DNA of 64,000 nt from Skermanella stibiiresistens SB22. Lineage in GTDB: Bacteria > Pseudomonadota > Alphaproteobacteria > Azospirillales > Azospirillaceae. A program made the position numbers and the translations under genes. This document shows positions 9,327-18,094 of this stretch, piece by piece. The first letter of the stretch is position 1, and every line of letters begins with the position of its first letter. The stretch covers positions 186,001 to 250,000 of the forward strand of contig NZ_AVFL01000007.1 in NCBI RefSeq assembly GCF_000576635.1, read 5' to 3'. Below the pieces are notes generated by a model that searched no databases, was not told the origin of the DNA, and saw nothing but the letters and a program-made list of their open reading frames with translations.

Positions 9327-9708
9327 GCGCGCCGCGCGGACGCCCAGCCCCGCCCGGCTGGCGGCGTGGCGCCGGGGCCGCTGGTCCGAGGCGCTATGCC
9401 GATGGACGCTCCGCCTGAAGGGCTATCGCATCCTGGCGCGCGGCTGGCGCTGCGGCCAAGGCGAGATCGACATCGTGGCGCGGCGCGGCGACACCATCGC
9501 GATCGTCGAGGTCAAGGCGCGGAATACCCTGTACGCGGCCAACACCGCCGTGACGCCACGCCAGCGCCGCCGGCTGGAGCGGGCCGCCATGACCTTCGTC
9601 TCGCGCAATCCCACCCTGAATGGCCTGACCATCCGCTTCGACGTGATGCTGGTGATTCCCATGCGCTGGCCCCGGCATCTGCCTGACGCCTGGCGCGAAG
9701 GGGAGTGA
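9304..9708 (+). CDS. YraN/UPF0102 family endonuclease-like protein
   Basis: A 134-residue protein of the UPF0102 family, which has an endonuclease-like fold resembling Holliday-junction resolvases. The nuclease-like motif appears as GQGEIDIVARRGDTIAIVEVKAR, with the conserved E-x-D and E-V-K residues. The function is not firmly established in any organism. It overlaps rsmI by 23 bases, the usual neighbour. The Arg-rich first 20 residues are not typical, so a later start is possible. Confidence 0.88.
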   Translation: MVRTTVAERAARTPSPARLAAWRRGRWSEALCRWTLRLKGYRILARGWRCGQGEIDIVARRGDTIAIVEVKARNTLYAANTAVTPRQRRRLERAAMTFVSRNPTLNGLTIRFDVMLVIPMRWPRHLPDAWREGE

Positions 9709-9848
9709 CGGCCAGCGTCAAGCCATGCCTGCCCCGTCCCACTGGCCCGTCTCAACGGGTTGTCGCGTCGGATGGTTTGTGCTCTATGTCCGCTCAGGCC
9801 CTTTAGGATGGCCTTTACCATGAGCATCACCCGCCGACCCCGGACGCA

Positions 9849-10697
9849 GTGAGAATTAGACCCGTGATCAGCCGACTGGAAGCCAAGGACGTTCTGCGGA
9901 ACGTCGGGACCCTACCGGACGAGGAGATCGACCTGGCGGAGGCGGCGCTCGCGCTGGCCGCGCTGGAACGGCCGGAGGTGGCGCTGGAGCGTTATCGCGA
10001 CCATCTGTCGCTGCTGGCCCGGGAGGTCGCCGAGCTGAACCCGCCCGAGGAGGACAGCCTGGAGGCGCGGGTGGCCGCCCTGCAGGACGTGCTGGTCGCC
10101 CGCCATGGCTACGAGGGCGACGCCCTCACCTATGACGACATCCAGAACGCCAACATGCTCCACGTGATCGACCGCAAGAAGGGTCTGCCCGTGGCGCTCG
10201 GCATCCTGTTCATCCAGTCGGCCCGCGCCCAGGGATGGAGCATCAACGGGTTGAACTTCCCCGGCCACTTCCTGGTCCGGCTGGAATACGCGGGCGAGCG
10301 GATCATCATCGATCCATTCAACCAAGGCCAGACCCGCAGCGTGATGGAACTGCGCGACCTGCTGAAGGTCGCCGCCGGTGCCGACGCCGAGCTGACACCG
10401 GAATACTACGCCACCGTCGGCAACCGCGACATCCTGCTGCGCCTCCAGAACAACCTGAAACTCCGGTTCCTGAAGGCCGACCGGGTCGACAAGGCGGTCG
10501 AGGTGCTGGAAGGCATGCTGCTGTTCGCGCCGGGCGAGGCGACGCTGTGGCGTGAATCGGGTCTGCTGAACGCGCATATCGGCAATCTGGGCGCGGCGGT
10601 GACCGCCCTGGAGACGTTCATGACGCTGGGCGTCAACGACCTGCTGCGCCATCAGACCGCCTTGCTGATCCAGCAGCTCAAGACCCGCCTCAACTGA
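9849..10697 (+). CDS. SirB1-family protein (transglutaminase-like plus TPR)
   Basis: A 282-residue protein with the SirB1 transglutaminase-like core ([20 protein letters not shown], then [13 protein letters not shown]) and a C-terminal tetratricopeptide-like region from about residue 185. The biochemical role of this family is unknown. The core fold resembles cysteine peptidases, but the usual catalytic Cys is not evident here (residues around [12 protein letters not shown]). A GTG at 9849 and another at 9864 are both possible starts; neither has a strong ribosome-binding site. Confidence 0.85.
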   Translation: MRIRPVISRLEAKDVLRNVGTLPDEEIDLAEAALALAALERPEVALERYRDHLSLLAREVAELNPPEEDSLEARVAALQDVLVARHGYEGDALTYDDIQNANMLHVIDRKKGLPVALGILFIQSARAQGWSINGLNFPGHFLVRLEYAGERIIIDPFNQGQTRSVMELRDLLKVAAGADAELTPEYYATVGNRDILLRLQNNLKLRFLKADRVDKAVEVLEGMLLFAPGEATLWRESGLLNAHIGNLGAAVTALETFMTLGVNDLLRHQTALLIQQLKTRLN

Positions 10698-10755
10698 TCA
10701 ACCGTTTGATCAGCCATCCCTCGAACACCCTCAACGACCCGCCGCGGAGCCCCCG

Positions 10756-11721
10756 ATGAGTCTCGCCGTCGCCATCCAGATGGATCCGATCGAAAGCATC
10801 AACATCGATGCCGACAGCACCTTCATGATGGCCCTGGAGGCGCAGCGCCGCGGCCACGCGCTGTTCCACTATCTGCCCCAGCACCTCAGCTTCCGCCAAG
10901 GCCGGCTGTACGCGCGCGTACGTCCGCTGGAGGTCCGGCGCGAGTACGGCAACCACTTCAGCTTCGGAGCGCCGGAGAGCGTCGATCTGGCGACGATGGA
11001 CGTGGTGCTGATGCGCCAGGATCCGCCATTCGACATGGCCTACATCACCGCGACGCATCTGCTGGAGCACATCCAGAACGACACGCTGATCATCAACGAT
11101 CCGATCCATGTCCGGAACGCGCCGGAGAAGCTGTTCGTCACCCACTTTCCCGACCTGATGCCGCCGACGGTGATCACCAGCGACAAGGCCGAGATCCTGG
11201 CCTTCCGGGACGAGTTCAAGGACATCATCGTCAAGCCGCTGTTCGGCAATGGCGGGGCCGGCGTCTTCCACCTGAAGCCGGATGACGAGAACCTGGGATC
11301 GCTGCTGGAGATGTTCACCCAGCTCTACCGGGAGCCGGTGATTGTGCAGAAGTACTTGCCGGAGATCCGCCAGGGCGACAAGCGCATCATCCTGATCGAT
11401 GGTGAGCCAGGCGGGGCGGTCAGCCGCATTCCCGTGACCGGCGAGGCGCGCGCCAACTTCCACGCCGGAGGCGGCGCCCAGAAGACGACGCTGACCACCC
11501 GCGAGCGCGACATCTGCCTGGCGATTGGCGAGACGCTGCGGGAGAAGGGGCTGGTCTTCGTCGGCATCGACGTGATCGGCGACTACCTGACGGAGATCAA
11601 CGTCACCTCTCCGACCGGCATCCAGGAGATCAACAAACTGGACGGCGTCCAGCTCGAAGTGACCCTGTGGGACGCGATCGAGACCCGCCACCACGCGCGC
11701 CATGGCGGCAAGCCGGTCTGA
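10756..11721 (+). CDS. gshB: Glutathione synthetase
   Basis: A 321-residue ATP-grasp ligase that adds glycine to gamma-glutamylcysteine, the last step of glutathione synthesis. The N-terminal [23 protein letters not shown] and the [12 protein letters not shown] segment are diagnostic, and the ATP-grasp part holds [12 protein letters not shown] and the terminal [13 protein letters not shown]. Length is standard. It follows the SirB1-like gene by 58 bases and converges with a creatininase-family gene. Confidence 0.97.
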   Translation: MSLAVAIQMDPIESINIDADSTFMMALEAQRRGHALFHYLPQHLSFRQGRLYARVRPLEVRREYGNHFSFGAPESVDLATMDVVLMRQDPPFDMAYITATHLLEHIQNDTLIINDPIHVRNAPEKLFVTHFPDLMPPTVITSDKAEILAFRDEFKDIIVKPLFGNGGAGVFHLKPDDENLGSLLEMFTQLYREPVIVQKYLPEIRQGDKRIILIDGEPGGAVSRIPVTGEARANFHAGGGAQKTTLTTRERDICLAIGETLREKGLVFVGIDVIGDYLTEINVTSPTGIQEINKLDGVQLEVTLWDAIETRHHARHGGKPV

Positions 11722-11754
11722 GACCGGCCACGCATCCACGGCAAGGCGGCCGCG

Positions 11755-12501
11755 TCATTCCTCGTGGACGAACTTCTGGTACTTCTCGGCCAGCGACGCG
11801 ACCGCCGCGTCATATAGCCGCTTGCCATGCTCCGGCCGCGCCAGGCCGGGGTTGGAACCGATCCGGCCATCGGGAAAGCGCCGGCGATAGTCGCGGGCGT
11901 CGTAGAACGGTCCGCTGGGCGCTATCGGCGGGTCGAGCGGCGCTTCCTTGATGTGGTTCGGATGGGTGTACTGGACGACCGAGACCTCGCTGGGAGTCGC
12001 GTGGCTGCCCTCGGCGACGCCGAACAGCTCCCGGCTCAGCGCGTGGACGCTCTCGCTCTCCCACCAGCTGATCACCCGGCAGCGCAGGTTGGGCGCCTCG
12101 GCTCCCCGTTCCGCCCGCAACTCGGCGTAGATCTCGTTGAAGGCGGCGCGGACGGTCGCGATGTTGCCGCCATGGCCGTTGACGAACAGGAACCGCTCGA
12201 ACCCATGGTCCGCCAGCGCCGTAACGTAGTCGCGGATCACCAGCACCAAGGTCGAGGGCCGCAGCGTGACCGTGCCGGGGAACTCCATGTGGTGGACGGC
12301 CATGCCCACCCCGATCGTCGGCCCGACCAGGGCGCCGGTGGCGGCGCCGACACCCCAGGCGATCTCCTCGGCGCAGAGCGCGTCGGTGCCGATCAGGCCG
12401 TTCGGTCCGTGCTGCTCGGTCGAACCGATCGGCATGATGATGCCGCGCGATGTCTTCAGGTAGTTCTCGACCTCGGGCCAGGTGCTCAGTTGCAAACGCA
12501 T
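11755..12501 (-). CDS. Creatininase-family amidohydrolase
   Basis: A 248-residue member of the creatininase family, metal-dependent hydrolases that open cyclic amides or cleave related C-N bonds. Metal ligands are visible as Glu29, His31 and Asp40 in GSTEQHGPNGLIGTD, with HHMEFPGT (His70/71) and NGHGGN (His110). The ATG at 12501 gives the family's normal N-terminus. No creatine-pathway gene is nearby, so the substrate is unknown; family members also act on pyrimidine, riboflavin and mycofactocin precursors. Confidence 0.87.
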   Translation of the reverse strand: MRLQLSTWPEVENYLKTSRGIIMPIGSTEQHGPNGLIGTDALCAEEIAWGVGAATGALVGPTIGVGMAVHHMEFPGTVTLRPSTLVLVIRDYVTALADHGFERFLFVNGHGGNIATVRAAFNEIYAELRAERGAEAPNLRCRVISWWESESVHALSRELFGVAEGSHATPSEVSVVQYTHPNHIKEAPLDPPIAPSGPFYDARDYRRRFPDGRIGSNPGLARPEHGKRLYDAAVASLAEKYQKFVHEE

Positions 12502-12524
12502 GGTGTATCCAGGTTGTTGTCGGA

Positions 12525-13826
12525 TCAGGTTTGCCGGAGCGTCAAGGCCGCTCCCGGATCGCTCAGGGGGGATCCCGTCAGCGACCAGCGCCCGGCTCGG
12601 AACTGGAACGTGTCGAAGCGGGCGGTCGGGCGTCCACTGCCGTGCAGCAGCACGATGCTGTCGCCATCGACCCGCCAGCGCGTCTCGGTCGGCCTGCCAC
12701 CGGAGATCGAGCCGTCGGCTGACAGGCGGAGCGTCGCCAGCGTCTGGCCGTTCCCGGCGTCGAGCGCCCACTCCCCGACGGTGGGATCGACCGGGATCGG
12801 CAAGGCGCCGGGCGGGGTCGCGGCGGGGGCCGTCTCCCCGCTTCGGACGGCGGGGTCCCGCAGCACATGGCCAGCGTTGGGATTGGCCGCGTCGGCTCCG
12901 GTGATCACGGCGCCGTCGCCGCCGTTCTCGATGGAGGAGAAGCGGAACGAGGTCCGGCCCTCGGCGTCGTAGAAGCTGAGGGTGCCGTTCTCGACCGACC
13001 AGAACCGCGCCCTTGCGACCGTGTCGCCGGCGATGCCGCCATCCGGCGCCAGCGTGATGGTGCCGAGAGGAGCGGCATTGGCCGGGCCGAAGACGAGGGT
13101 GCGGCCAGCCAGGAAAACCTGGTCGAGCGACGCCGCGCCTCCGCTCGTCCGCCGGGGCGGTTCCGGCATCGGATCGGGAGCGGCCTGGAAGCTTGGGGCG
13201 TCAGCAGCCATCCCGCCATCACCGCTGACGACGCGAAGGTTGCCGACCGGTACCGTGCCGTACTGGCTGGAGAATGTCAGGGTCCAGCCGTCGCCCTGCT
13301 GCTGCGACACGCCGGAGATCCTGTGGTCGCCGGTGTCGTACACGGTGACGATGCCGCCGACATCGACCGCGAGCCGGTTGGCGTGACCGAAATAGGCGTA
13401 GCGGATGTTGTTCTGGCCCCCGCTTGAGTTGGGCTGGCCCAGGTCCGACGGCCACCATGAGCCGCTGTTCCAACCGCCGAAAGATCCGGACACGCTGGAG
13501 GAGGCTTGATTGAAGGTTTGGCCGGGAGACTGAATCGGCATCGGCTCCCACAGCCAGCCCTGGTCGTTGGACAGCAGGGTGGACAGTTCGAAGCAGATGT
13601 TATCCACCCGCGCCTTCAGCGCGTTGTTGAACAGGTCGCTGACCATGGTCATGCCGCCCATCATCCACTGGCCCGATCCGCCGAAGTCGGGATGGCTGAA
13701 CTGGGCCATGGTGCCGCCGCCGCGCACCAGCGCGTCCAACATGGTCAGCACTCCGTCCGTGCCGACGCCATGGCGCTGGGCAATCTCGGCGACCTTCGCC
13801 TGCCCTTCAGAAGTCAAATTCCGCAT
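12525..13826 (-). CDS. Hypothetical protein with SHOCT-like N-terminal domain
   Basis: A 433-residue protein with no function I can name. Residues 1 to about 85 (TSEGQAKVAEIAQRHGV, then GTMAQFSHPDFGG and GGMTMVSDLFNNALK) match a domain seen in other alphaproteobacterial proteins of unknown role and often labelled SHOCT-like. Residues 85-160 are rich in Gly, Ser, Asn and Trp. The remainder is a series of beta-rich repeats around phrases such as ITLAPDGGI and LRLSADGSISGG. There is no signal peptide or membrane segment. The ATG at 13826 is preferred over a GTG seven codons upstream. Confidence 0.75.
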   Translation of the reverse strand: MRNLTSEGQAKVAEIAQRHGVGTDGVLTMLDALVRGGGTMAQFSHPDFGGSGQWMMGGMTMVSDLFNNALKARVDNICFELSTLLSNDQGWLWEPMPIQSPGQTFNQASSSVSGSFGGWNSGSWWPSDLGQPNSSGGQNNIRYAYFGHANRLAVDVGGIVTVYDTGDHRISGVSQQQGDGWTLTFSSQYGTVPVGNLRVVSGDGGMAADAPSFQAAPDPMPEPPRRTSGGAASLDQVFLAGRTLVFGPANAAPLGTITLAPDGGIAGDTVARARFWSVENGTLSFYDAEGRTSFRFSSIENGGDGAVITGADAANPNAGHVLRDPAVRSGETAPAATPPGALPIPVDPTVGEWALDAGNGQTLATLRLSADGSISGGRPTETRWRVDGDSIVLLHGSGRPTARFDTFQFRAGRWSLTGSPLSDPGAALTLRQT

Positions 13827-14118
13827 CGCCAGTCCGCCCCATCCCACGATTTAACCAATCCCGCCGCTCCGCCGCCCCTCGGGGACGCCCGGTCCAGCCG
13901 TGCCGCGTCTTACCATGCCGGCCCTTGGCTGGGAAATCCGACAAATTCGATTTACGACCTTCCCCAGGGAGAGCGGAAGCCACCGTCCGTTATGTTGCCC
14001 TTGGTTGCTTCCGCGACAATCCGACTTGATCAATGGCGATCAAAGAGTCTTCGATGCGCTGGCGGTTCCATGCCTTTGCCCATACAATCGCGTGTATCGG
14101 CAGGCGAGGAGCGTCACA
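13827..14118. other. Divergent intergenic region upstream of comM
   Basis: About 290 bases separate the hypothetical gene and comM. An imperfect TTGATC-N6-GATCAA palindrome lies at 14026-14043. No convincing promoter or RNA gene was recognised, and an open frame running through from 13900 has no protein similarity upstream of the comM start. Confidence 0.3.
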
Positions 14119-15642
14119 TTGGTTGCGCGGGTGAATACGGTGGCGTTCCAGGGCATCGACGTCCTGGACATCGATGTGCAGGTCCAGGTGTCCGGTGGGG
14201 TCGTCGCCTTCACCGTGGTCGGCCTGCCCGACAAGGCGGTCGGAGAGAGCCGGGAGCGGGTCCGGGGCGCTTTCCAGGCTCTCGGATTGTCGCTGCCGCC
14301 CAAGCGCATCACCGTCAACATGGCGCCGGCCGACGTCCAGAAGGAGGGCAGCCACTATGACCTGCCGATCGCGCTGGGCCTGCTGGTCGCGATGGGCATC
14401 CTGCCAGCCGAGGAGATCGCCGGCTACACCGCGCTGGGTGAACTGGCGCTGGACGGCAGCCTGACCGCCGTCGCCGGCGTGCTGCCCGCCGCGATCGGCG
14501 CCGCCGCCCACGAGCGCGGCCTGATCTGTCCCGCCGCTTGCGGCAGCGAGGCGGCCTGGGCCAGCGGGATCGAGGTGCTGGCTCCCCCCACCCTGCTGGC
14601 GCTGATCAACCACTTCAAAGGGACCCAGATCCTGGTGCCGCCCAAGCCGCACATGGAGGAGATATCCACCAGCATGCGCGACCTGCGCGACGTCAAGGGC
14701 CAGGAGACCGCCAAGCGGGCGCTTGAGGTGGCGGCCTGCGGTGGGCACAATCTCCTGATGGTTGGGCCGCCCGGCTCGGGCAAGTCGATGCTGGCGTCCT
14801 GCCTGCCGGGCATCCTGCCGCCGCTCGACGCGGAGGAGACGCTGGAGGTCTCGATGATCCACAGCGTCGCGGGCTATCTCCAGGGCGGCAGGCTCCTGCG
14901 CAACCGCCAGTTTAGGGAGCCCCATCAGGGAACCAGCCTTCCGGCGTTGGTTGGCGGCGGCTCCCGCGCCAAACCGGGTGAGATCAGTCTGGCGCACAAT
15001 GGCGTGCTGTTCCTCGACGAGTTGCCGGAGTTCCCCCGCCAAGTGCTGGAGGCGCTGCGCCAGCCGCTCGAAGGGGGCAAGGTCACGATCGCCCGGGCCA
15101 ACCACCACATCACCTATCCGGCTCGGTTCCAGCTGATCGCGGCGATGAACCCGTGCCGCTGCGGCTACCTGGGCGACGCGTCGCGCGCCTGCTCGCAAGC
15201 GCCCAAATGCGCGACGCAGTATCAGAGCAAGATCAGCGGCCCCCTGTTCGACCGCATCGACCTCCACGTCGACGTGCCGCCCGTGAGCGCCGCCGACCTC
15301 AGCCTGCCGCCCCCCGCCGAGGGCAGCGCCGAGGTGGCGGTCCGGGTCGCGGCGGCGCGCGAGGTCCAGTCCGACCGCCTGCGGGTTCCCGGCTCCAGGA
15401 CCAAGGGTCCCCGTACCAACGCCGAGGTCGATGGCGAACTGCTGGAGCGGATCGCCGCCCCCGACCAGTCCGGCCGCGCCCTGCTGACCGAGGCCGCCGA
15501 GCGCATGCGCCTGTCCGCGCGGGGCTATCACCGCGTCCTCCGCGTCGCCCGCACGCTGGCCGACATGGCGCACAGCACCGGCGTTCGCCGCCAGCACATC
15601 GCCGAGGCGCTGAGTTACCGGCGCGTGGTTCCGGGAAAGTGA
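14119..15642 (+). CDS. comM: YifB/ComM family Mg-chelatase-like AAA+ ATPase
   Basis: A 507-residue AAA+ protein of the ComM/YifB family, a helicase that drives branch migration during natural transformation in Vibrio and Haemophilus. The N-terminal LonC-like domain begins VARVNTVAFQGIDV, the Walker A motif is GPPGSGKS (near residue 220), Walker B is GVLFLDELPEF, and MNPCRCGYLGD is the typical zinc-like loop. The TTG at 14119 is chosen because GAGGAG lies seven bases upstream and it gives the family start. Whether the host is naturally competent is unknown. Confidence 0.94.
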   Translation: MVARVNTVAFQGIDVLDIDVQVQVSGGVVAFTVVGLPDKAVGESRERVRGAFQALGLSLPPKRITVNMAPADVQKEGSHYDLPIALGLLVAMGILPAEEIAGYTALGELALDGSLTAVAGVLPAAIGAAAHERGLICPAACGSEAAWASGIEVLAPPTLLALINHFKGTQILVPPKPHMEEISTSMRDLRDVKGQETAKRALEVAACGGHNLLMVGPPGSGKSMLASCLPGILPPLDAEETLEVSMIHSVAGYLQGGRLLRNRQFREPHQGTSLPALVGGGSRAKPGEISLAHNGVLFLDELPEFPRQVLEALRQPLEGGKVTIARANHHITYPARFQLIAAMNPCRCGYLGDASRACSQAPKCATQYQSKISGPLFDRIDLHVDVPPVSAADLSLPPPAEGSAEVAVRVAAAREVQSDRLRVPGSRTKGPRTNAEVDGELLERIAAPDQSGRALLTEAAERMRLSARGYHRVLRVARTLADMAHSTGVRRQHIAEALSYRRVVPGK

Positions 15643-15651
15643 CGCGGGAGT

Positions 15652-15675
15652 GCCCGGGACGACGGCGCCCCGGGC
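15652..15675. terminator. GC-rich hairpin between comM and bdcA
   Basis: GCCCGGG at 15652-15658 pairs with CCCGGGC at 15669-15675 across a 10-base loop, between two convergent genes. There is no T-run on either side, so it would be at best a weak intrinsic terminator. Confidence 0.3.
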
Positions 15676-15684
15676 CTCATCCAG

Positions 15685-16398
15685 TTAGGCGCCGAAGGCG
15701 CCGTCGATCGTGTGCATCGCTCCGGTCACGAAGCCCGCTTCGGGCCCCGCCAGCCATGCCACCATCCCCGCGACCTCCTCGGGCCGGCCATGGCGCTTGA
15801 TCGCCATGAAGCTGTGCATCAGGTCCCGCATCGGCCCGTCCTCCGGATTGGCGTCGGTATCGATCGGTCCCGGCTGCACGATGTTGATCGTGATGCCCCG
15901 TGGCCCGAAATCCCGCGCCAGCCCCCGCGCCAGTCCCTGCAAGGCGGATTTGCTCAACGCGTAGGATGCCATGCCCGGAACGGGCATCCGATCGCCGTTG
16001 ACCGATCCGATCACGATGATCCTGCCGCCTTCCGGCATCCGCCGGGCCGCCTCGACCGATGCGTGATAGGGAGCGTGGATGTTGACACGGAACAGCCGGT
16101 CGATCTCGTCCGGGTCCTGCTCCAGCGCGTCGCCGAACACGGCGAATCCGGAATTCACCACCAGCACGTCCAAGGGTCCGCTGTCACGCACCCGCGCGAT
16201 CACCGCATCCCGGTCGGCGCTGTCGGTCTGGACCGCGGTGGAGCCGGTCTCGGACGCCAGCCGCGCCGCCGCGTCACGCGACCCGGCATAGGTGAAGGTG
16301 ACCGCCGCGCCCTCCGCCGCGAAGCGCCGCACGATCGCGGCCCCGATCCCCCGGCTGCCGCCGAGCACCAGAACGGACTTCCCTTGAAACGCGGCCAT
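15685..16398 (-). CDS. bdcA: BdcA-like SDR, cyclic-di-GMP-linked biofilm dispersal protein
   Basis: A 237-residue SDR that matches E. coli BdcA closely along its length: LVLGGSRGIGAAIVRRFA, the middle IDRLFRVNIHAPYHASVEAA, and the C-terminal VTGAMHTIDGAFGA. In E. coli BdcA lowers free cyclic-di-GMP by binding it and promotes biofilm dispersal. The active-site Tyr and Lys are present (YALSKSALQG), so it may also be an oxidoreductase. The ATG at 16398 follows AAGGAGGG. It diverges from a TetR gene that corresponds to bdcR, as in E. coli. Confidence 0.88.
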   Translation of the reverse strand: MAAFQGKSVLVLGGSRGIGAAIVRRFAAEGAAVTFTYAGSRDAAARLASETGSTAVQTDSADRDAVIARVRDSGPLDVLVVNSGFAVFGDALEQDPDEIDRLFRVNIHAPYHASVEAARRMPEGGRIIVIGSVNGDRMPVPGMASYALSKSALQGLARGLARDFGPRGITINIVQPGPIDTDANPEDGPMRDLMHSFMAIKRHGRPEEVAGMVAWLAGPEAGFVTGAMHTIDGAFGA

Positions 16399-16420
16399 CG
16401 GGCCCTCCTTGAGAATTAAC

Positions 16421-16482
16421 GTAGGAGTTGCTACATAAACCTCGCGATTCCGCCCGTCAAGGTATTTTGTAATGAACCCTAC
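16421..16482. promoter_or_regulatory. Two candidate TetR operators, GTA-N8-TAC
   Basis: GTAGGAGTTGCTAC (16421-16434) and GTAATGAACCCTAC (16469-16482) share the pattern GTA-N8-TAC in the short gap between bdcA and the divergent TetR gene. The first is the more symmetric and precedes bdcA; the second covers the regulator's own start codon at 16472. The arrangement suits a TetR protein repressing both bdcA and itself. Confidence 0.55.
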
Positions 16483-17062
16483 AGAACGACCCCGCCCCCG
16501 CGGACGGCCCCGCCGCTTCGATCCCGACGAGGCGGTCGCCATCGCCCAGCGCCTCTTCCATGCCCGCGGCTACGATGCGGTCAGCGTCGCGGACCTGACC
16601 GAGGCGTTCGGCATCAACCCGCCCAGCTTCTATGCCGCGTTCGGCAGCAAGGCCGGCCTCTATGCCCGCGTTCTCGACCGCTACACCGGCACCAGCGCCA
16701 TTCCGCTCGACGACCTCTTGCGGCCCGACCGCCCCGTGGCGGAGTGCCTCGCGGCGGTATTGACCGACGCCGCCCGCCGCTACGCCGCCGAACACGCCGC
16801 CGGCTGCCTCGTGGTGGAAGGATGCCGCAGCGACGACCGGGAGGCGCGCGAGGCGTCACGCGCCTTGAACGTCGCCGCCGAAGGCGTCATCCGCCACTAC
16901 ATCGCGGCCCGCCATCCGGAGGACGCCGAGCGTGTAACCGACTTCGTCAGCACCACCTTGTCCGGGCTCTCCGCCAAGGCCCGCGACGGATACCGCGTGG
17001 ACCAATTGCTCGCCACCGCGCGCCTCGCCGGGCTGGCCCTCGCGCGGGCCCTCCCCGACTGA
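16472..17062 (+). CDS. bdcR: TetR-family repressor, BdcR-like
   Basis: A 196-residue TetR regulator. The helix-turn-helix lies at about residues 28-55 (YDAVSVADLTEAFGINPPSFYAAFGSK, described here by its ends YDAVSV and FGSK), followed by an all-helical ligand domain. It is divergent from bdcA with two candidate operators between them, matching the E. coli bdcA-bdcR layout, where BdcR represses bdcA. The inducing signal is unknown. The name rests mainly on this context. Confidence 0.85.
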   Translation: MNPTERPRPRGRPRRFDPDEAVAIAQRLFHARGYDAVSVADLTEAFGINPPSFYAAFGSKAGLYARVLDRYTGTSAIPLDDLLRPDRPVAECLAAVLTDAARRYAAEHAAGCLVVEGCRSDDREAREASRALNVAAEGVIRHYIAARHPEDAERVTDFVSTTLSGLSAKARDGYRVDQLLATARLAGLALARALPD

Positions 17063-17084
17063 CGGCGCGCGATCCGGCCCGCCG

Positions 17085-18002
17085 TCATTTCACCAGCCCG
17101 GGAATGGAACCGCTCCGGTCGGTGAGGAAATCGATCAGCAACCGAACCCGGGCGACGCTCGCCCGCTCCGGAACGATCAGCATGCTCAGCGGCACGGAAG
17201 GCAGCGCATAGTCCGTCAGGATCGGCGCGAGCTTGCCGGACTCCAGGAGATCGTCGACCAGCCATCGATGAGCGGGCGCGATCCCCCGCCCGGCCACGAG
17301 GGCTTCGCGCGCGGCGAGGCCATGGTCGAGCCGGAGGCGGCCGCCAAAAGGCGCCATGTGGCTTTGGCCATCGGGTCCCCGCAGGGTGAGGATGTCGCTT
17401 CCCGCCACGTTCGACATCCGGATCCCCTCGTGCGGGGACAGGTCCCCCGGTGACAGGGGTGTTCCACGCTCCGCCAGATAGCCAGGCGCCGCCACGAGAA
17501 TTCGCTGGCTTTGCCCCAAAACCCGAAGCTTGAGGGAGCTATCCGCGAGCGGTCCCAGGCGGAGGGCCAGATCGACACCCTCCCGCACGAGATCGACGCG
17601 CTCGTCGGTCAAGTTGAGGTCGACGCCGATCTCGGGATAAAGGTCCTGGAACGCGAAGATCAGCCGGCTGACATGCAAGACCCCGATGGCGGCCGAGCAG
17701 GATACCCGGATCGAGCCGGCGGACGCCCCCCGCTCGCCCCGCGCCTCGTCGGCGGCCCGCTCGACGAGGCGCAGGATCTGGATGCTGTTCTCGTAATAGC
17801 GGCTGCCCTCCTCGGTCATCGCGAGGCGGCGGGTCGTCCTGCTGAGCAGCGGAACGCCGACCGCCTCCTCGAGTTCGCGCAGATGCCGCGTGACCGTCGC
17901 CTGCCCGATCCGAAGCTCCCGCGCGACCGCCGACAGGCTGCCACGTTCCGCCACGCGCACGAAGGTCCGCATCCGGTCGAGCGTGATATTCGATCTATCC
18001 AT
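17085..18002 (-). CDS. LysR-family transcriptional regulator
   Basis: A 305-residue LysR regulator with the N-terminal winged helix at about residues 8-65 (MRTFVRVAERGSLSAVARE) and a periplasmic-binding-like effector domain from about 92. It diverges from an NAD(P)H:quinone oxidoreductase gene with a clear inverted repeat between them, so that enzyme is the probable target. The end of the bdcR-like gene lies 22 bases from its stop in convergent orientation. Confidence 0.92.
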   Translation of the reverse strand: MDRSNITLDRMRTFVRVAERGSLSAVARELRIGQATVTRHLRELEEAVGVPLLSRTTRRLAMTEEGSRYYENSIQILRLVERAADEARGERGASAGSIRVSCSAAIGVLHVSRLIFAFQDLYPEIGVDLNLTDERVDLVREGVDLALRLGPLADSSLKLRVLGQSQRILVAAPGYLAERGTPLSPGDLSPHEGIRMSNVAGSDILTLRGPDGQSHMAPFGGRLRLDHGLAAREALVAGRGIAPAHRWLVDDLLESGKLAPILTDYALPSVPLSMLIVPERASVARVRLLIDFLTDRSGSIPGLVK

Positions 18003-18061
18003 TTTTCGGCATGATCTTATCCATTGTCCCCATATGGCGCGCGGTACCGGTCTCGTGTAGC

Positions 18062-18083
18062 TGATGGTTGGTCCACACCATCA
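18062..18083. promoter_or_regulatory. LysR-type box between regulator and quinone oxidoreductase
   Basis: TGATGGT (18062-18068) and ACCATCA (18077-18083) form a perfect inverted repeat with an 8-base spacer and contain the T-N11-A pattern of LysR sites. The site lies between the divergent LysR and oxidoreductase genes. Confidence 0.6.
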
Positions 18084-18094
18084 GGAAACGGCCC

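Noticed and set aside
14026-14043. TTGATC-N6-GATCAA as a possible FNR box upstream of comM
   Set aside because: FNR sites need TTGAT and ATCAA separated by four bases; here the spacing is eight.
1181-18083. Similarity of the repeats at 1181 and 18062 (both contain TGATGGTTGGT)
   Set aside because: The shared words are short and the arms differ otherwise; they flank unrelated regulator types, so this is probably coincidence.
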